Assembly: GCA_019339365.1 (NCBI GenBank)
Contig: CP079860.1
Span: forward strand, 372,001-436,000
Reading direction: 5' to 3'
From: Vibrio neptunius
GTDB taxonomy: Bacteria; Pseudomonadota; Gammaproteobacteria; Enterobacterales; Vibrionaceae
Length of the DNA: 64,000 nucleotides
The notes under the pieces were generated by a model that ran no database searches, had not been told where the DNA came from, and saw only the letters and a program-made list of their open reading frames with translations. Each line of letters starts with the position of its first letter. Position 1 is the first letter of the stretch. Positions 8,614 through 17,944 of this stretch are shown here, piece after piece. Made by a program: the position numbers and the translations under genes.

Positions 8614-10818
8614 ATGGAAAATACCCAGAATCCTCCGGTGAGCAAAGAAGAGCTCATTGATATCCGCCAATATTTCAAAGTGCTACTTAACTATAAGTGG
8701 CGTATTGCTATTTTCGCTTTATTGGTAACGGCCATCACAGTGCTGGTTGTCTTGTCTCTGCCGTCAAAATATACCGCCAGAGCGACTTTGTTGATTGAGT
8801 CCCAACAAGCCAATATTATCTCGATAGAAGACTTTTACGGCTTGGATACCAAAAGCCAAGAATATTATTTAACACAGATTGAGATTCTCAAATCTGATCG
8901 CGTCTCTGAAGAAGTCATCCGTCGTTTGGACCTCGCCAACCATCCAGAATTTGATCCTCGCTCTAAAGAGAAGACTGAAGCTTCTTTAAAAGACCGTTTA
9001 ATTGAGTGGTTTCCTGTGTTGCAAGCATTTAGGAAGTCCCTTCCAGAACAAGATATTGGCAAGTCTGAATACGCGCGAAACAAGCTGGTTTTATACAAAT
9101 TCAAACGTGGTTTGGCCATCAATCCAATTCGAAAAACTCAGCTAGTACAAATCTCTTATACCAGCAAAGACCCTGAGCTATCTGCGCAAATTGCCAATGA
9201 AATCGGACGCGTTTTCATGGACAGCAATATTGAAGCGAAAATTGAGGTCACTCAGCAGGCGTCAAGCTGGCTAAATGAGCGTATTGGCGATTTACGCGAA
9301 AAATTACGTCAATCCGAAGCACAACTGCAAGCTTTCTTACAAGCCGAAGGATTGGTTGATATTCAAGGCGTTGAAAGCCTTGCTTCTCAAGAGCTGGCAG
9401 AACTCACCTCTCAGCTTAACAAAGCCCGTGATAGACGTGTCGCCGCGGAAACCTTGTATCAGGTAGCCAGAAACTATAAATCTGACTCCAGTCAACTCTC
9501 TGCCCTCGCTTCCGTCCCGGAGATTTCCAATCACCCGACGATTCGTGATGTTAAAGTAGCGGAAGTTCAAGCAGAGCGGAAAGTCTCCGAGCTTTCGAAA
9601 CGTTACGGCCCTAAGCACCCAAAACTCAAAGCGGCGATGGCTGAGTTAGAGTCTGTGAAGAAAAATCTCAGTTCGGAGTTAAACCAGCTTCTAAACGGCA
9701 TCAACAATGAACTCAAAGCAGCAAAACAAGCCGAAAAGACGATCCGCAGCGAGCTCGAAAACCGCAAAGTTGAGTTTCAGGACCTGACGGTTAAAAACGC
9801 CAAGTATTCAGAGCTTAAACGGGAAGTACAAACCAACCGAGAGCTGTTTGATTTATTCTTAAGTCGTCAGAAAGAAACCAGTGCATCGAGTGATTTTAAT
9901 GCCAATATTGCGCGCTTTACTGACTATGCTAGCCCTCCACTTGCGCCAAGTAAGCCAAATCGCAAGATGATTGTAATCCTGGCCTTTTTGGCATCGCTAA
10001 GTTTTGGTTGTGTGATGGCGTTTGTCGCTGATGCGGTGAACGATACGTTCACAGATATTAAGCAAGTCTCTAAACAGCTCTCTCTGGAGATCCTTGGTAT
10101 TGTACCGTCACTAAAAACTAAGCGACCGTTAGATGGCAAAGCCTATTTCGATGAGCGCAATCGCCAGTTAACAGAAGCCATACGAACAGTCCGTACTGGG
10201 TACTTGCTAGCAAACTCGAATAAATCGAGCTCTGTCCTCATGGTGACTTCATCACAACCTGACGAAGGCAAAACAACATCGGCGCTCAACCTTGCTCTTT
10301 CTCTTGCCCAGATGGAAAAGACGTTGTTAATCGACTGCGATTTGAGGAAACCCGCTGTTGCTCGCCGCTTTGGTCTACCGTCAGCACAGCCTGGAGTCAC
10401 AAATGTCCTAACCAAAACTCACGTCATAGAGGATTGCATATATCGGGATGAAGAATCAGAGCTGGATGTACTTGCTGCTGGCACATACACCAATAATCCT
10501 CTTGAACTGATTTCCTCTTCAGGGTTCACCGATTTTATTGAGCAGCTAAAAACGAAATACGATCGTATCATCATCGATACCCCTCCTTGTCTCGCGGTTA
10601 GCGACGCATTTATGCTGTCTCGCTATGTTGATTCTGCGGTTATCGTGATTAATGCGTCTCATACCCGAACCAAGACGGTACGCGATGTGGTAGGAAAGCT
10701 GGCCCAGCAAGGGACTAGAATCGACGGTGTCATTCTCAACAAACTTAACGTAAAGAAGGCATCAGCGTACAGCGGCTACAAACAATATCAGTCTTATTAC
10801 GGGGTCGAGAACGTGTAA
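8614..10818 (+). CDS. Wzz/Wzc-type chain-length regulator and BY-kinase (VpsO-like)
   Basis: The protein has about 734 residues from ATG 8614; a TTG at 8605 is also possible. It has an N-terminal Wzz domain with a first membrane helix near residues 32-52, a long coiled coil (about 215-430), a proline-rich PPLAPSKPNRK before the second helix, then the kinase. The kinase has Walker A (SSQPDEGKTTSALN), Walker A' (LLIDCDLRKPAV) and Walker B (RIIIDTPP). The tail is Tyr-rich (YSGYKQYQSYYG), the expected autophosphorylation cluster. BY-kinases control polymer length and export by cycling between phosphorylated and free oligomers. Its stop overlaps the next start (TAATG). Confidence 0.88.
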   Translation: MENTQNPPVSKEELIDIRQYFKVLLNYKWRIAIFALLVTAITVLVVLSLPSKYTARATLLIESQQANIISIEDFYGLDTKSQEYYLTQIEILKSDRVSEEVIRRLDLANHPEFDPRSKEKTEASLKDRLIEWFPVLQAFRKSLPEQDIGKSEYARNKLVLYKFKRGLAINPIRKTQLVQISYTSKDPELSAQIANEIGRVFMDSNIEAKIEVTQQASSWLNERIGDLREKLRQSEAQLQAFLQAEGLVDIQGVESLASQELAELTSQLNKARDRRVAAETLYQVARNYKSDSSQLSALASVPEISNHPTIRDVKVAEVQAERKVSELSKRYGPKHPKLKAAMAELESVKKNLSSELNQLLNGINNELKAAKQAEKTIRSELENRKVEFQDLTVKNAKYSELKREVQTNRELFDLFLSRQKETSASSDFNANIARFTDYASPPLAPSKPNRKMIVILAFLASLSFGCVMAFVADAVNDTFTDIKQVSKQLSLEILGIVPSLKTKRPLDGKAYFDERNRQLTEAIRTVRTGYLLANSNKSSSVLMVTSSQPDEGKTTSALNLALSLAQMEKTLLIDCDLRKPAVARRFGLPSAQPGVTNVLTKTHVIEDCIYRDEESELDVLAAGTYTNNPLELISSSGFTDFIEQLKTKYDRIIIDTPPCLAVSDAFMLSRYVDSAVIVINASHTRTKTVRDVVGKLAQQGTRIDGVILNKLNVKKASAYSGYKQYQSYYGVENV

Positions 10819-11510
10819 TGAGAAAGCGAGCAGCAGCTTCATTATTCAAACTAGGACTGGCATTTTCCGCCATCTGTGTTCTTTACCTATCGTATCACTT
10901 TGGCGTAGCGTCACTCTACGCCAAAGCGGTATCGAACCAGATTGAGCAATGGAATGCGTCCAACAAAAAGCCCTCATTCAGCGACATAGAAAGTGCTGAA
11001 AAACTTATCAGCGCAGGCCTCACACATCATCCATCGCATCCGCACTATTTCGACTTACAAGGAAAAGTGTACGAGTGGAAAGCTTACATTAGTGATAGCC
11101 TCGATAAAGAGGCTTACTTGAAGTTAGCGAAAAGCGCCTATCTTAACAGCGCAGAACTGAGGCCAAACTGGCCGAACACTTGGGTCAACTTGGCAACGCT
11201 AGAAACTCAAATGCAAGGTGAAAGCCGTGAACTCTACCTACGCAAAGCTGATCAAAAAGGCCCTTTCGTACCTCAGGTCAACTTGAAAATCGCGACTTTG
11301 GCCTTATCCCATTGGCAACAGTTTACGCCCCAAGAACGTAAGCTTGCGATGCCCCACATTTACAGAGCGATCAAGCATAAAGATGTCCGACAATCATTCC
11401 GTGACTACCTAACAAAAAGCAGTAAATTTCGTTTCGCTTGTATCATAATGAAGCAAATGCCCGATATCGATTACGCTTCTATCGGCTCATGTCGCTACCT
11501 CAAGGTATAA
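10818..11510 (+). CDS. Single-pass membrane protein of the exopolysaccharide operon (VpsP-like)
   Basis: The protein has 230 residues. A basic N-terminus and one membrane helix (about residues 10-33) precede a mostly helical domain with TPR-like spacing (HPSHPHYFDLQGKVYEW, then SAELRPNWPNTWVNLATLE). The start overlaps the stop of the kinase gene by one base, so translation is probably coupled. The position is that of vpsP. The function is not known; a scaffold role at the periplasmic side of the export complex would suit the repeats, but that is inference. Confidence 0.65.
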   Translation: MRKRAAASLFKLGLAFSAICVLYLSYHFGVASLYAKAVSNQIEQWNASNKKPSFSDIESAEKLISAGLTHHPSHPHYFDLQGKVYEWKAYISDSLDKEAYLKLAKSAYLNSAELRPNWPNTWVNLATLETQMQGESRELYLRKADQKGPFVPQVNLKIATLALSHWQQFTPQERKLAMPHIYRAIKHKDVRQSFRDYLTKSSKFRFACIIMKQMPDIDYASIGSCRYLKV

Positions 11511-11647
11511 GTGTTTCAGATATGAGCGCAGCGTTGAATCATTTTTAAGAAAAACAGAATGTTAAGATAATATTTATCGATAAATCTAAACCAGTCCATA
11601 TACTGGCAGTACTATGGGCTCATTAAGAGTATTCGGGAACTAACATA

Positions 11648-12223
11648 ATGAATTACAAAGCATGGGTATTGATAACCAGCATAGTGTTTTCAGCACACAG
11701 TATGGCTGAGAAAGCACCTGATGTTACTTGTTCAGATGCAGATGCCATTCAAGCATCAATAGAAAACGCTACTGACGTCACGTCGACACTAGTCAGCTTA
11801 CTTTCTAGCTGTCCTGATCAGTCAACCGATATACTCTCTATCGCATCACAAGCACATTCCAATGAGAGCCTCGCTGTACTCGACGCTGCCAGTCAAGTAT
11901 TGGCACCGGAGCAAATGGCTAAAGCAACCGCTATTGTCGTCAGCCACGCAAATCCCGAGGCCTACGATCAGCTTATCCAACAAGCGGTTCTCGCTGCTCC
12001 AGAGCACGCGCAAGATATTGTTGATGAAGTTGCAAAGCTCGGCCTTCTCGACCCGACCGATATTCTGATTGCAGCTATTTCAGGTGGCGCTGACCCGGCC
12101 TTGATCAGTGAACCAACCGCAGCGGGTATTGCCACTGCTCCACCTTTAGCGGTTAACCCAGGCGCAACGACCGCATTGGGAACTGGCAATGGTAGTGGCG
12201 GTGGTACAGCCTCTCCGAATTAA
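11648..12223 (+). CDS. Secreted low-complexity protein of unknown function
   Basis: The 191-residue protein has a clear signal peptide (cleavage near SMA-EK, residue 21). The mature part is small, acidic and rich in Ala, Ser, Thr and Val, with two Cys (VTCSD, SSCPD) that could form a disulfide. It ends in a Gly/Ser/Ala-rich tail (GNGSGGGTASPN). I do not recognise the family. It has 137 bases of upstream space and a strong terminator just after it, so it may be expressed at a higher level than its neighbours. A periplasmic or matrix-associated role is possible given the place. Confidence 0.6.
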   Translation: MNYKAWVLITSIVFSAHSMAEKAPDVTCSDADAIQASIENATDVTSTLVSLLSSCPDQSTDILSIASQAHSNESLAVLDAASQVLAPEQMAKATAIVVSHANPEAYDQLIQQAVLAAPEHAQDIVDEVAKLGLLDPTDILIAAISGGADPALISEPTAAGIATAPPLAVNPGATTALGTGNGSGGGTASPN

Positions 12224-12242
12224 GTTGTGGATATTTGACTAA

Positions 12243-12270
12243 GGCAGGCCTTGAGCCTGCCCTTTTTTTT
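12243..12270 (+). terminator. Strong rho-independent terminator between the secreted-protein gene and the ligase/polymerase gene
   Basis: GGCAGGC - CTTGA - GCCTGCC is followed by eight T. It sits 20 bases after one stop and ends 9 bases before the ATG of the next gene, so the downstream gene must rely on read-through or on a promoter inside the upstream gene. Confidence 0.9.
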
Positions 12271-12279
12271 GTGCTTTTT

Positions 12280-13599
12280 ATGACAAGTTTGCTTGAAAGA
12301 CTGATTTACCCTTTTTTCCTTCTGTTTGTGTTTTGGCTCCCTATCCCTTTAGGCGGAAACCGTCCATGGGCCTGGTCGATCAATGAATTCCTTATCGCTG
12401 CGTTGTTGCTTCTCTGCGTGATTAGTTACTCCAGTGATCATTGGCTGCATTATTTAAAACGAACCCGATGGGTGATAGTGCCATTAGCTCTTTTTACTCT
12501 GTGGAGTTTTATCCAGCCTCTACTTCCTTTTGGCTCTTTTGAGGACACTGGACTGGCGATCGTCTCATCGGTTAAAACGCTACATTATTTACAGTTGTGT
12601 TTAGTTGCATCGGTTGTCATAACTAGTATGTCGCGACTCAAAGCCCTGACTCTCGTCATGGTGAGCAGTGGTGTATGTCAGGGTTTTTACGCGGGTGTTA
12701 TTCAACTGCTCGATCTCCCTCTGTCTCCTATATTGGATTTACCCGTCGGTCACAGAGCTTCGGGGAGCTTTGTTTACCATAACCACTTGGCCAACTTCCT
12801 GCTGATCAACCTGTGCATTGGCTTTGGACTACTGATCTCACAATTGCAAGATAATCAGAAACAAAGTATTCGTCTTTCTGCGCAACGGTTTTTTGCCGTG
12901 TTCCTATCTGACAAAGCTTTCATTCGTTTGGGCTTGATCATTATGGTTATCGCTCTGGTTTTAACCCGCTCTCGGATGGGAAATGTGGCATTTTTTATCG
13001 CTCTGACTACGGGCTGCTTGCTTCTACTGCTGCTTTTTAAAAACAAACCCAAAAGCATGTATGTACTTATTGCCAGCCTGTTTGCGATTGATACTTTGAT
13101 TGTCAGCACATGGTTTGGCTTAGACAAAGTGAAACAACGTTTAGTCGAGACTAGTCTGAGTAATGAATCAAGAGATGATGTGATATATGCAGCTTTTGAA
13201 GCCATCCAACAACAGCCCTGGGTTGGCTTAGGTGGTGGCAGTTTTTACTCGTCGTTTCAGGCCTACAATAACGGAAAAATTCAACTCTTTTACGATCACG
13301 CCCACAATGACTATATCCAGTTTGTCTTCGAGTATGGTCTGATTGGTACATCAATACTGGCAGTGGCTGTTGTCGCCGCTCTGCTTAAGTCAATGCAAGC
13401 TTTTCGAAATCGACGCAGCCGTCAGATGAAAGGAGCGGGGCTCGGGGCTTTTATGGCTATATTGGGGATGCTGATCCACATGAGCGTTGATTTCCCACTA
13501 CAAGCACCAGCAACGACTATCTATTTCTTACTTTGTCTACTCATCGCTCACTGGGCTTTTGCTATCCCTGCCGTAAAACGTAAACGCTCAGATGACTAG
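12280..13599 (+). CDS. O-antigen ligase/polymerase-family membrane protein (Wzy/WaaL-like)
   Basis: With ATG 12280 the protein has 439 residues; the frame is open to 12235, but that would place the terminator hairpin inside the gene. About 11-12 membrane segments are visible. The Wzy_C signature is present: GSFVYHNHLANFLL, then the large periplasmic loop with GLGGGSFYSSFQAYNNGK and YDHAHNDYIQFVFEYGLIG. Members join repeat units on undecaprenyl pyrophosphate or ligate polymer to an acceptor. In this locus polymerase for the exopolysaccharide is the likely role. Confidence 0.8.
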   Translation: MTSLLERLIYPFFLLFVFWLPIPLGGNRPWAWSINEFLIAALLLLCVISYSSDHWLHYLKRTRWVIVPLALFTLWSFIQPLLPFGSFEDTGLAIVSSVKTLHYLQLCLVASVVITSMSRLKALTLVMVSSGVCQGFYAGVIQLLDLPLSPILDLPVGHRASGSFVYHNHLANFLLINLCIGFGLLISQLQDNQKQSIRLSAQRFFAVFLSDKAFIRLGLIIMVIALVLTRSRMGNVAFFIALTTGCLLLLLLFKNKPKSMYVLIASLFAIDTLIVSTWFGLDKVKQRLVETSLSNESRDDVIYAAFEAIQQQPWVGLGGGSFYSSFQAYNNGKIQLFYDHAHNDYIQFVFEYGLIGTSILAVAVVAALLKSMQAFRNRRSRQMKGAGLGAFMAILGMLIHMSVDFPLQAPATTIYFLLCLLIAHWAFAIPAVKRKRSDD

Positions 13600-13610
13600 C
13601 GAGTAAGCGA

Positions 13611-13643
13611 ACACTCCCTCGCAATGAGGGAGTGTTCCTTTTT
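13611..13643 (+). terminator. Terminator of the exopolysaccharide locus
   Basis: A perfect 10-bp stem (ACACTCCCTC / GAGGGAGTGT) with a 5-base loop, then CC and TTTTTT. It lies between convergent genes, 2 bases from the end of the scsC-like gene. Confidence 0.88.
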
Positions 13644-13645
13644 CA

Positions 13646-14347
13646 TTACAATTGTTTTTCGACGATTTCTTCCAGTTTATCGTAAGGCACATAACCTGGG
13701 ATCACGCTCTCGCCAACAATCAAAGCAGGCGTTCCACGCAAACCGAAGCCATTGAACAACGCGTAATTGTTTTCCAACTGCTTTGCAATGTCTTCAGGGT
13801 TGTTCAGGTACTGTTCTGTACCTGTTTTCTTGGCAATTTTAGCCAGAGAAATCGCATCGTGGGTCCCTGGTTTCGCCACTAACAACTCGTGAACTTGAGG
13901 GTACTTGTCACGTGCATTTTGCCACACATTCAAAGCATAACCCGCCGAGTTAACACTCGAAGAACCTTCTTTCAGCGGAACATACAAGTTAACGACTTTG
14001 ATTTTCGGGTAGTCCTTTACCAACTTCTGCAATTCAAGATCTAGCTTCTTACAATAAGGACAGCTGTAATCCGTCACGTTAACCAAGGTTAATTCCGCAT
14101 TTTCTGCCCCAATAGAGGTGTGCTTAGGGTCGTTGATATACGCTTGGCTGCTCGATAGCAACTGATCAAATTGTTGCTGTTGCTTAACGTACATGCCCAA
14201 ACTTTCATGAAGTCCATCGACGATACTTGGATTGGCTTTTAGCATCTCGACAATTTCGTTGATTTTCTCGTCCTGATTTTGAGCTTGAGCCAGAGGCGAT
14301 AACGCCATAACGCCCATCGCCAATGCTATTGTTAATTTCTTAATCAC
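13646..14347 (-). CDS. scsC: DsbA/DsbC-fold periplasmic thiol-disulfide protein, ScsC-like
   Basis: The protein has 233 residues from a GTG start with AGGAA upstream. A signal peptide (cleavage near AQA-QN) is followed by a helical N-terminal part (about residues 25-80) and a thioredoxin-fold domain with the active site CPYC in NVTDYSCPYCKK. The cis-Pro loop is seen in GLRGTPALIVG. ScsC proteins use the N-terminal segment to oligomerise and act as copper-resistant isomerase or oxidase; the reductase partner is ScsB, present in this operon. The symbol is given from family and context. Confidence 0.78.
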   Translation of the reverse strand: MIKKLTIALAMGVMALSPLAQAQNQDEKINEIVEMLKANPSIVDGLHESLGMYVKQQQQFDQLLSSSQAYINDPKHTSIGAENAELTLVNVTDYSCPYCKKLDLELQKLVKDYPKIKVVNLYVPLKEGSSSVNSAGYALNVWQNARDKYPQVHELLVAKPGTHDAISLAKIAKKTGTEQYLNNPEDIAKQLENNYALFNGFGLRGTPALIVGESVIPGYVPYDKLEEIVEKQL

Positions 14348-14357
14348 TGTATCGTTC

Positions 14358-14858
14358 CTACTGATTTAACCAAAGTCTGGCTAACATACCAGGTGGTGTG
14401 ATGATGCCTGTTGTAATGCTTTCCACCTTGCCATCTTTGATTATGAAAATGGTTGGGGTTACGGAGATATTCCAACGATGGAATATCTCCCCTCTTTCAT
14501 CATTAATATTGCTAAATTGATACTCTTGAGCCTGCATAAACTGGCGAACTCGAGCGGAAGTTCCTGACGAGCCAGCGACACCGATGACCGGATAGTACTG
14601 ACTCAACCAGTCAACCGTTGGGCTGACAAACTTACACGCAGGACACCAAGTCGCCCAGAAATAGACCATCACTGGCTGCTCATAGCTCATGGCAATCACA
14701 TCCACCGACTCTCCATCAAGAGTGACACCCGTGATAGGTGGCGCCGATTCAGTCGGTAAGCTCTGGCTACGAAACCAATCCATCGCCACAGAAATCGCAA
14801 TGGCCAATATCACCAGAATCAAAATCTCTTTAAGCCAGTAACGCAGAGAACGTTTCAC
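14358..14858 (-). CDS. scsD: Membrane-tethered TlpA-like thioredoxin, ScsD-like
   Basis: The 166-residue protein has one N-terminal membrane helix (about 11-28) and a periplasmic thioredoxin-like domain. The active site CPAC lies in YFWATWCPACKFVSP and the cis-Pro in SVTPTIFII. Length and layout match ScsD (about 168 residues). Its GTG start overlaps the TAG of the scsB-like gene by one base, with GGAGGG upstream, so translation is coupled. It is likely reduced by the ScsB-type protein. Confidence 0.75.
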   Translation of the reverse strand: MKRSLRYWLKEILILVILAIAISVAMDWFRSQSLPTESAPPITGVTLDGESVDVIAMSYEQPVMVYFWATWCPACKFVSPTVDWLSQYYPVIGVAGSSGTSARVRQFMQAQEYQFSNINDERGEIFHRWNISVTPTIFIIKDGKVESITTGIITPPGMLARLWLNQ

Positions 14859-16960
14859 TAACTGTTCCCTCCCCCAGCGGTTACAATAGCTTCCATTACA
14901 GCCTCACTTGATAAGATAATAGGCAATGGAATGCCTTCAGGAGCACTTGGCCCATAGACAATATTAAACGGCACACCAAATCGGCCATTAGCGCGCAGGT
15001 AATCCGTGACTAAGCCATCTGGATGCGTCCAATCCCCTTCAATCAGAGTGACCGATGGGGGCTTCAGTGCCGAATAGACAGGATCCTGAAGAATGACGCC
15101 AATTTTGTTCGCTTTACAAGTGACACACCAATCTGCCGTCACGTTAACAAACACCGTTTGGCCTTGACTCACAGCTTGCTCAATGCGCTCATTAGATAAG
15201 CGCTCCCAAACCAAATCATCTGGCAAGGGGGTGGCCCAGTGATCTGTCGTCATACTCGCTAAAGCAAAACCGCCCGCTATCAAGAGCACAGTTCCACCAC
15301 CTGAAATCGCCATGGCTTTATCGCCATACACCTTTTTCACACGGATCAGTAGGGCAACAAATGCCACTAAGGCAATAAGCAGCGTCCAGAAGGGAGGAAT
15401 GTGGTTATTGAGTAATGTGAGTAGCCAAATACTAGTCGCCAGCATCATGACGCCAAATAAGAGTTTGAGCTTATTCATCCATGCGCCTGGTTTCGGCAGC
15501 CGTTTTGCAATACTTGGGAAAAGTGCCACACCAATCCAAGGAAACGCCATCCCTACAGCTAAGGCAGTAAAGATCGTAAATAGCTCCAGTGAGCTAGCGG
15601 CCAATGCAAAAGCGACTGCCGTTCCTAAGAACGGGGCAGAACACGGAGTGGCAAGCAAGGTAGCAAACATACCTTGGGTAAAGTGTCCGGCATAGGAATT
15701 GTCGCCTTTTGATGCAGCCCAAGTATTGGTTTTTGAAGACAGGCGGATCTCGAACAGTCCCAACATATTGGCACCGAACAGACTGGTGACCAGCACCATA
15801 ATGGCAATAAACCAACCGCTTTGGAACTGAATCCCCCAACCCACTGCATTTCCGGTCAGCTTAAGTATCAGCAGGAAACCAGCCAGCAACCAGAATGAAG
15901 TCAGAATACCGGCCGAAGACGCGAGAAATTGCCAGCGAATTTGGCGTCGTTCAACACCTTGAACTGCCACAATACTGCTGAGCTTCATCCCCAAGACAGG
16001 TAGAACACACGGCATGACGTTGAGAATCAAACCGCCAAACAGAGCAAAGCCAATCATCTGCAATAAAGATATATCGGTCTTGGTCACTATCCCATTTGAG
16101 ACCGTAACATCGTGTTCAGCCAGAAAGTTGTTGTCTTGAACCGTGACGAAAATACTCTGATCAATGAAGCTGATGTCGCCTAACCAACTCGACACATCAA
16201 ACGTTGCCGTAACTGTATCTCCATCGACACTATAGCCAGTCAGTTTGTAGCTGTATTCCTTTGCATCATCCGAATGCCCATCGACAATAAATTCTGGTTC
16301 CTGCCAACCAAGCGCTTTGGTCAACTGAACTTGAAGAACATTGGTATTCGCATCCCAAGTTGCTTTTGCATTCGACAGCAAAGGCGAAGACTTAGGCACC
16401 TGACTGATGGCTTGAGCATGCGTATAAAGTGCGTCTTGATTGATCATCAGCTCACTAGGGGTGAAAGCGAGTGAAAATGGGTAATCCGTGAGCACGCAAA
16501 TCGTGGTACAGGACGACATCGTTAGCTTGGCATCCAATACCACTGGTTGAGCAAAATCCTTGACTGCCAACGTCATAGGAATCACGGTTTTATCTTTGTA
16601 GCCCAGTGTATGAATGCCAAGCAAACTGAACTGTTCCGGGTAAGGCCAATGCCACTCTACGTTTTCAAGATTGGTCGACTCTCCCCAATCAATAGAGGGG
16701 GCAATGCCACCTTCTCCTGGGCTGCGCCAGTAGGTCTTCCAGTCGCCATCCAGTTCAACTTCTAGATAACCTTCAACGGTTTTACTCGCTGCATCAGCCT
16801 GACCCGTTAGAACAAAGCGAGTTTTGAGCGGCGGATGTTCCTGTTTGGTCATCCAGCCAGTATCGACTTCTGCAAAGGCTTGGCTTGTAAATAGCAAGGT
16901 ACTCAATGCAAACCATAGAGAGATTGCACTCATGGCCATGCCTTTTAATAAACTTCTCAT
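14858..16960 (-). CDS. scsB: DsbD-family transmembrane reductase, ScsB-like
   Basis: The protein has 700 residues from the ATG at 16958-16960 (GGA upstream); a start at 16984 is also open. It has a signal peptide (near AFA-EV), a large N-terminal periplasmic domain with a Cys pair in SSCTTICVLTDYP, and an eight-segment membrane domain with PCVLPVLG and CSAPFLGTA. The C-terminal thioredoxin-like domain has CVTC in VTADWCVTCKANK. The family carries electrons from cytoplasmic thioredoxin to periplasmic partners, here the ScsC- and ScsD-like proteins. The long N-terminal part distinguishes ScsB from classical DsbD. Confidence 0.83.
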   Translation of the reverse strand: MRSLLKGMAMSAISLWFALSTLLFTSQAFAEVDTGWMTKQEHPPLKTRFVLTGQADAASKTVEGYLEVELDGDWKTYWRSPGEGGIAPSIDWGESTNLENVEWHWPYPEQFSLLGIHTLGYKDKTVIPMTLAVKDFAQPVVLDAKLTMSSCTTICVLTDYPFSLAFTPSELMINQDALYTHAQAISQVPKSSPLLSNAKATWDANTNVLQVQLTKALGWQEPEFIVDGHSDDAKEYSYKLTGYSVDGDTVTATFDVSSWLGDISFIDQSIFVTVQDNNFLAEHDVTVSNGIVTKTDISLLQMIGFALFGGLILNVMPCVLPVLGMKLSSIVAVQGVERRQIRWQFLASSAGILTSFWLLAGFLLILKLTGNAVGWGIQFQSGWFIAIMVLVTSLFGANMLGLFEIRLSSKTNTWAASKGDNSYAGHFTQGMFATLLATPCSAPFLGTAVAFALAASSLELFTIFTALAVGMAFPWIGVALFPSIAKRLPKPGAWMNKLKLLFGVMMLATSIWLLTLLNNHIPPFWTLLIALVAFVALLIRVKKVYGDKAMAISGGGTVLLIAGGFALASMTTDHWATPLPDDLVWERLSNERIEQAVSQGQTVFVNVTADWCVTCKANKIGVILQDPVYSALKPPSVTLIEGDWTHPDGLVTDYLRANGRFGVPFNIVYGPSAPEGIPLPIILSSEAVMEAIVTAGGGNS

Positions 16961-17050
16961 GTGTATTTCCAAAATAGTCACCATTTTAAAATGGTTGATA
17001 TAAAAGACGTATTAAATCCTCTGACCGAAGTCAGAAACACATAACTGAAT

Positions 17051-17416
17051 TTATTCTCTGAAAACACACAATGTGAGGTGAACCCTAGATTTGGGGACGA
17101 TAGGTTCGGTAAAGGATGGGGCTTCTGGTCGACTTCGAACCAGCCAGGCAACGATGACCACAATGAACAAAAACATCGGTACCATCATGTTATCAAGATT
17201 CACCTTGGCACTGCTGAGCAGTTTTTCTGTCAGGTCACATTGTTTTTGAATGCCACCACTGTCGTCGGTGAGCTGAATGGTCTCGGTAAGAGCAGACTGC
17301 TTAAACGAGCAGATGCTAATGATGCTGGTGTTCTGCATAAAGCAGACAGCAAAAACCCACCCAACTAAAAGTAGGGTAATTCTTGCCATCACTGCAGATT
17401 TTAAACGCTTGATCAT
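17051..17416 (-). CDS. Small membrane protein upstream of scsB, possible ScsA-like
   Basis: The 121-residue protein has an N-terminal hydrophobic segment (about 12-30), a periplasmic-like middle with several Cys (CFMQ, SICSF, KQCDL) and a second hydrophobic helix (about 77-93). By place and size it corresponds to scsA, the first gene of the Salmonella scs operon. I could not confirm the family from sequence, so no symbol is given. Many Cys near membrane helices fit a metal- or redox-related role. Confidence 0.55.
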   Translation of the reverse strand: MIKRLKSAVMARITLLLVGWVFAVCFMQNTSIISICSFKQSALTETIQLTDDSGGIQKQCDLTEKLLSSAKVNLDNMMVPMFLFIVVIVAWLVRSRPEAPSFTEPIVPKSRVHLTLCVFRE

Positions 17417-17496
17417 TAACTCTGTAAAACCCGAGGATTAAAACCGCTCCATTATGGGTATGCGGCAAAAGTAAATGTTAGTGTAATGTCAGAACT

Positions 17497-17919
17497 TCAC
17501 GATACAATTTTCTTTTGTAAAAAAATCTTATCAACGCCTGCCGTTGGGAAACCTTGGTAACGTCCAACTTCTTTAAAACCAAGCTTGAGATAAAATTCCG
17601 CAGCCTGAAACGAGTAGGTATCCAAATAAATATCCGTTACACCATAAGCTTTGGCTTCTTGTTCGACTCTAGCCATTAAGCTAGAACCCGTGCCTGCAGA
17701 GCGATTGGCTTCATCTACCCATAAAAATTCAACAAAAAGTGTGTTGGTAAAAATTTCACCCGTTAATCCGCCGACAAAATCACCTTGTTGATTCTCAGCA
17801 ATGCACGCCAGCGACACGATTTCTTCATCAGGGAAATGCTTGAGATTAAATGATTTCAGACCATTGTAGATAACATCTTTAATGTTCTTTGGCGGGTTCA
17901 ACATAAAACTTATGTGCAT
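17497..17919 (-). CDS. GNAT-family N-acetyltransferase
   Basis: The 140-residue protein covers one GNAT domain. Motif A, which binds the pyrophosphate of acetyl-CoA, is seen in RSAGTGSSLMARVEQEA, and motif B in FYLKLGFKEVGRYQGFP. The ribosome site GGAAAGGAAA precedes ATG 17919. The substrate cannot be read; the gene stands alone. Confidence 0.82.
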   Translation of the reverse strand: MHISFMLNPPKNIKDVIYNGLKSFNLKHFPDEEIVSLACIAENQQGDFVGGLTGEIFTNTLFVEFLWVDEANRSAGTGSSLMARVEQEAKAYGVTDIYLDTYSFQAAEFYLKLGFKEVGRYQGFPTAGVDKIFLQKKIVS

Positions 17920-17944
17920 CGGTTTCCTTTCCTCTTAACCAATA

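Noticed and set aside
15312..15695. 127-codon open frame on the plus strand
   Set aside because: It is a shadow of the scsB-like gene on the minus strand, whose motifs and Cys pairs are clear.
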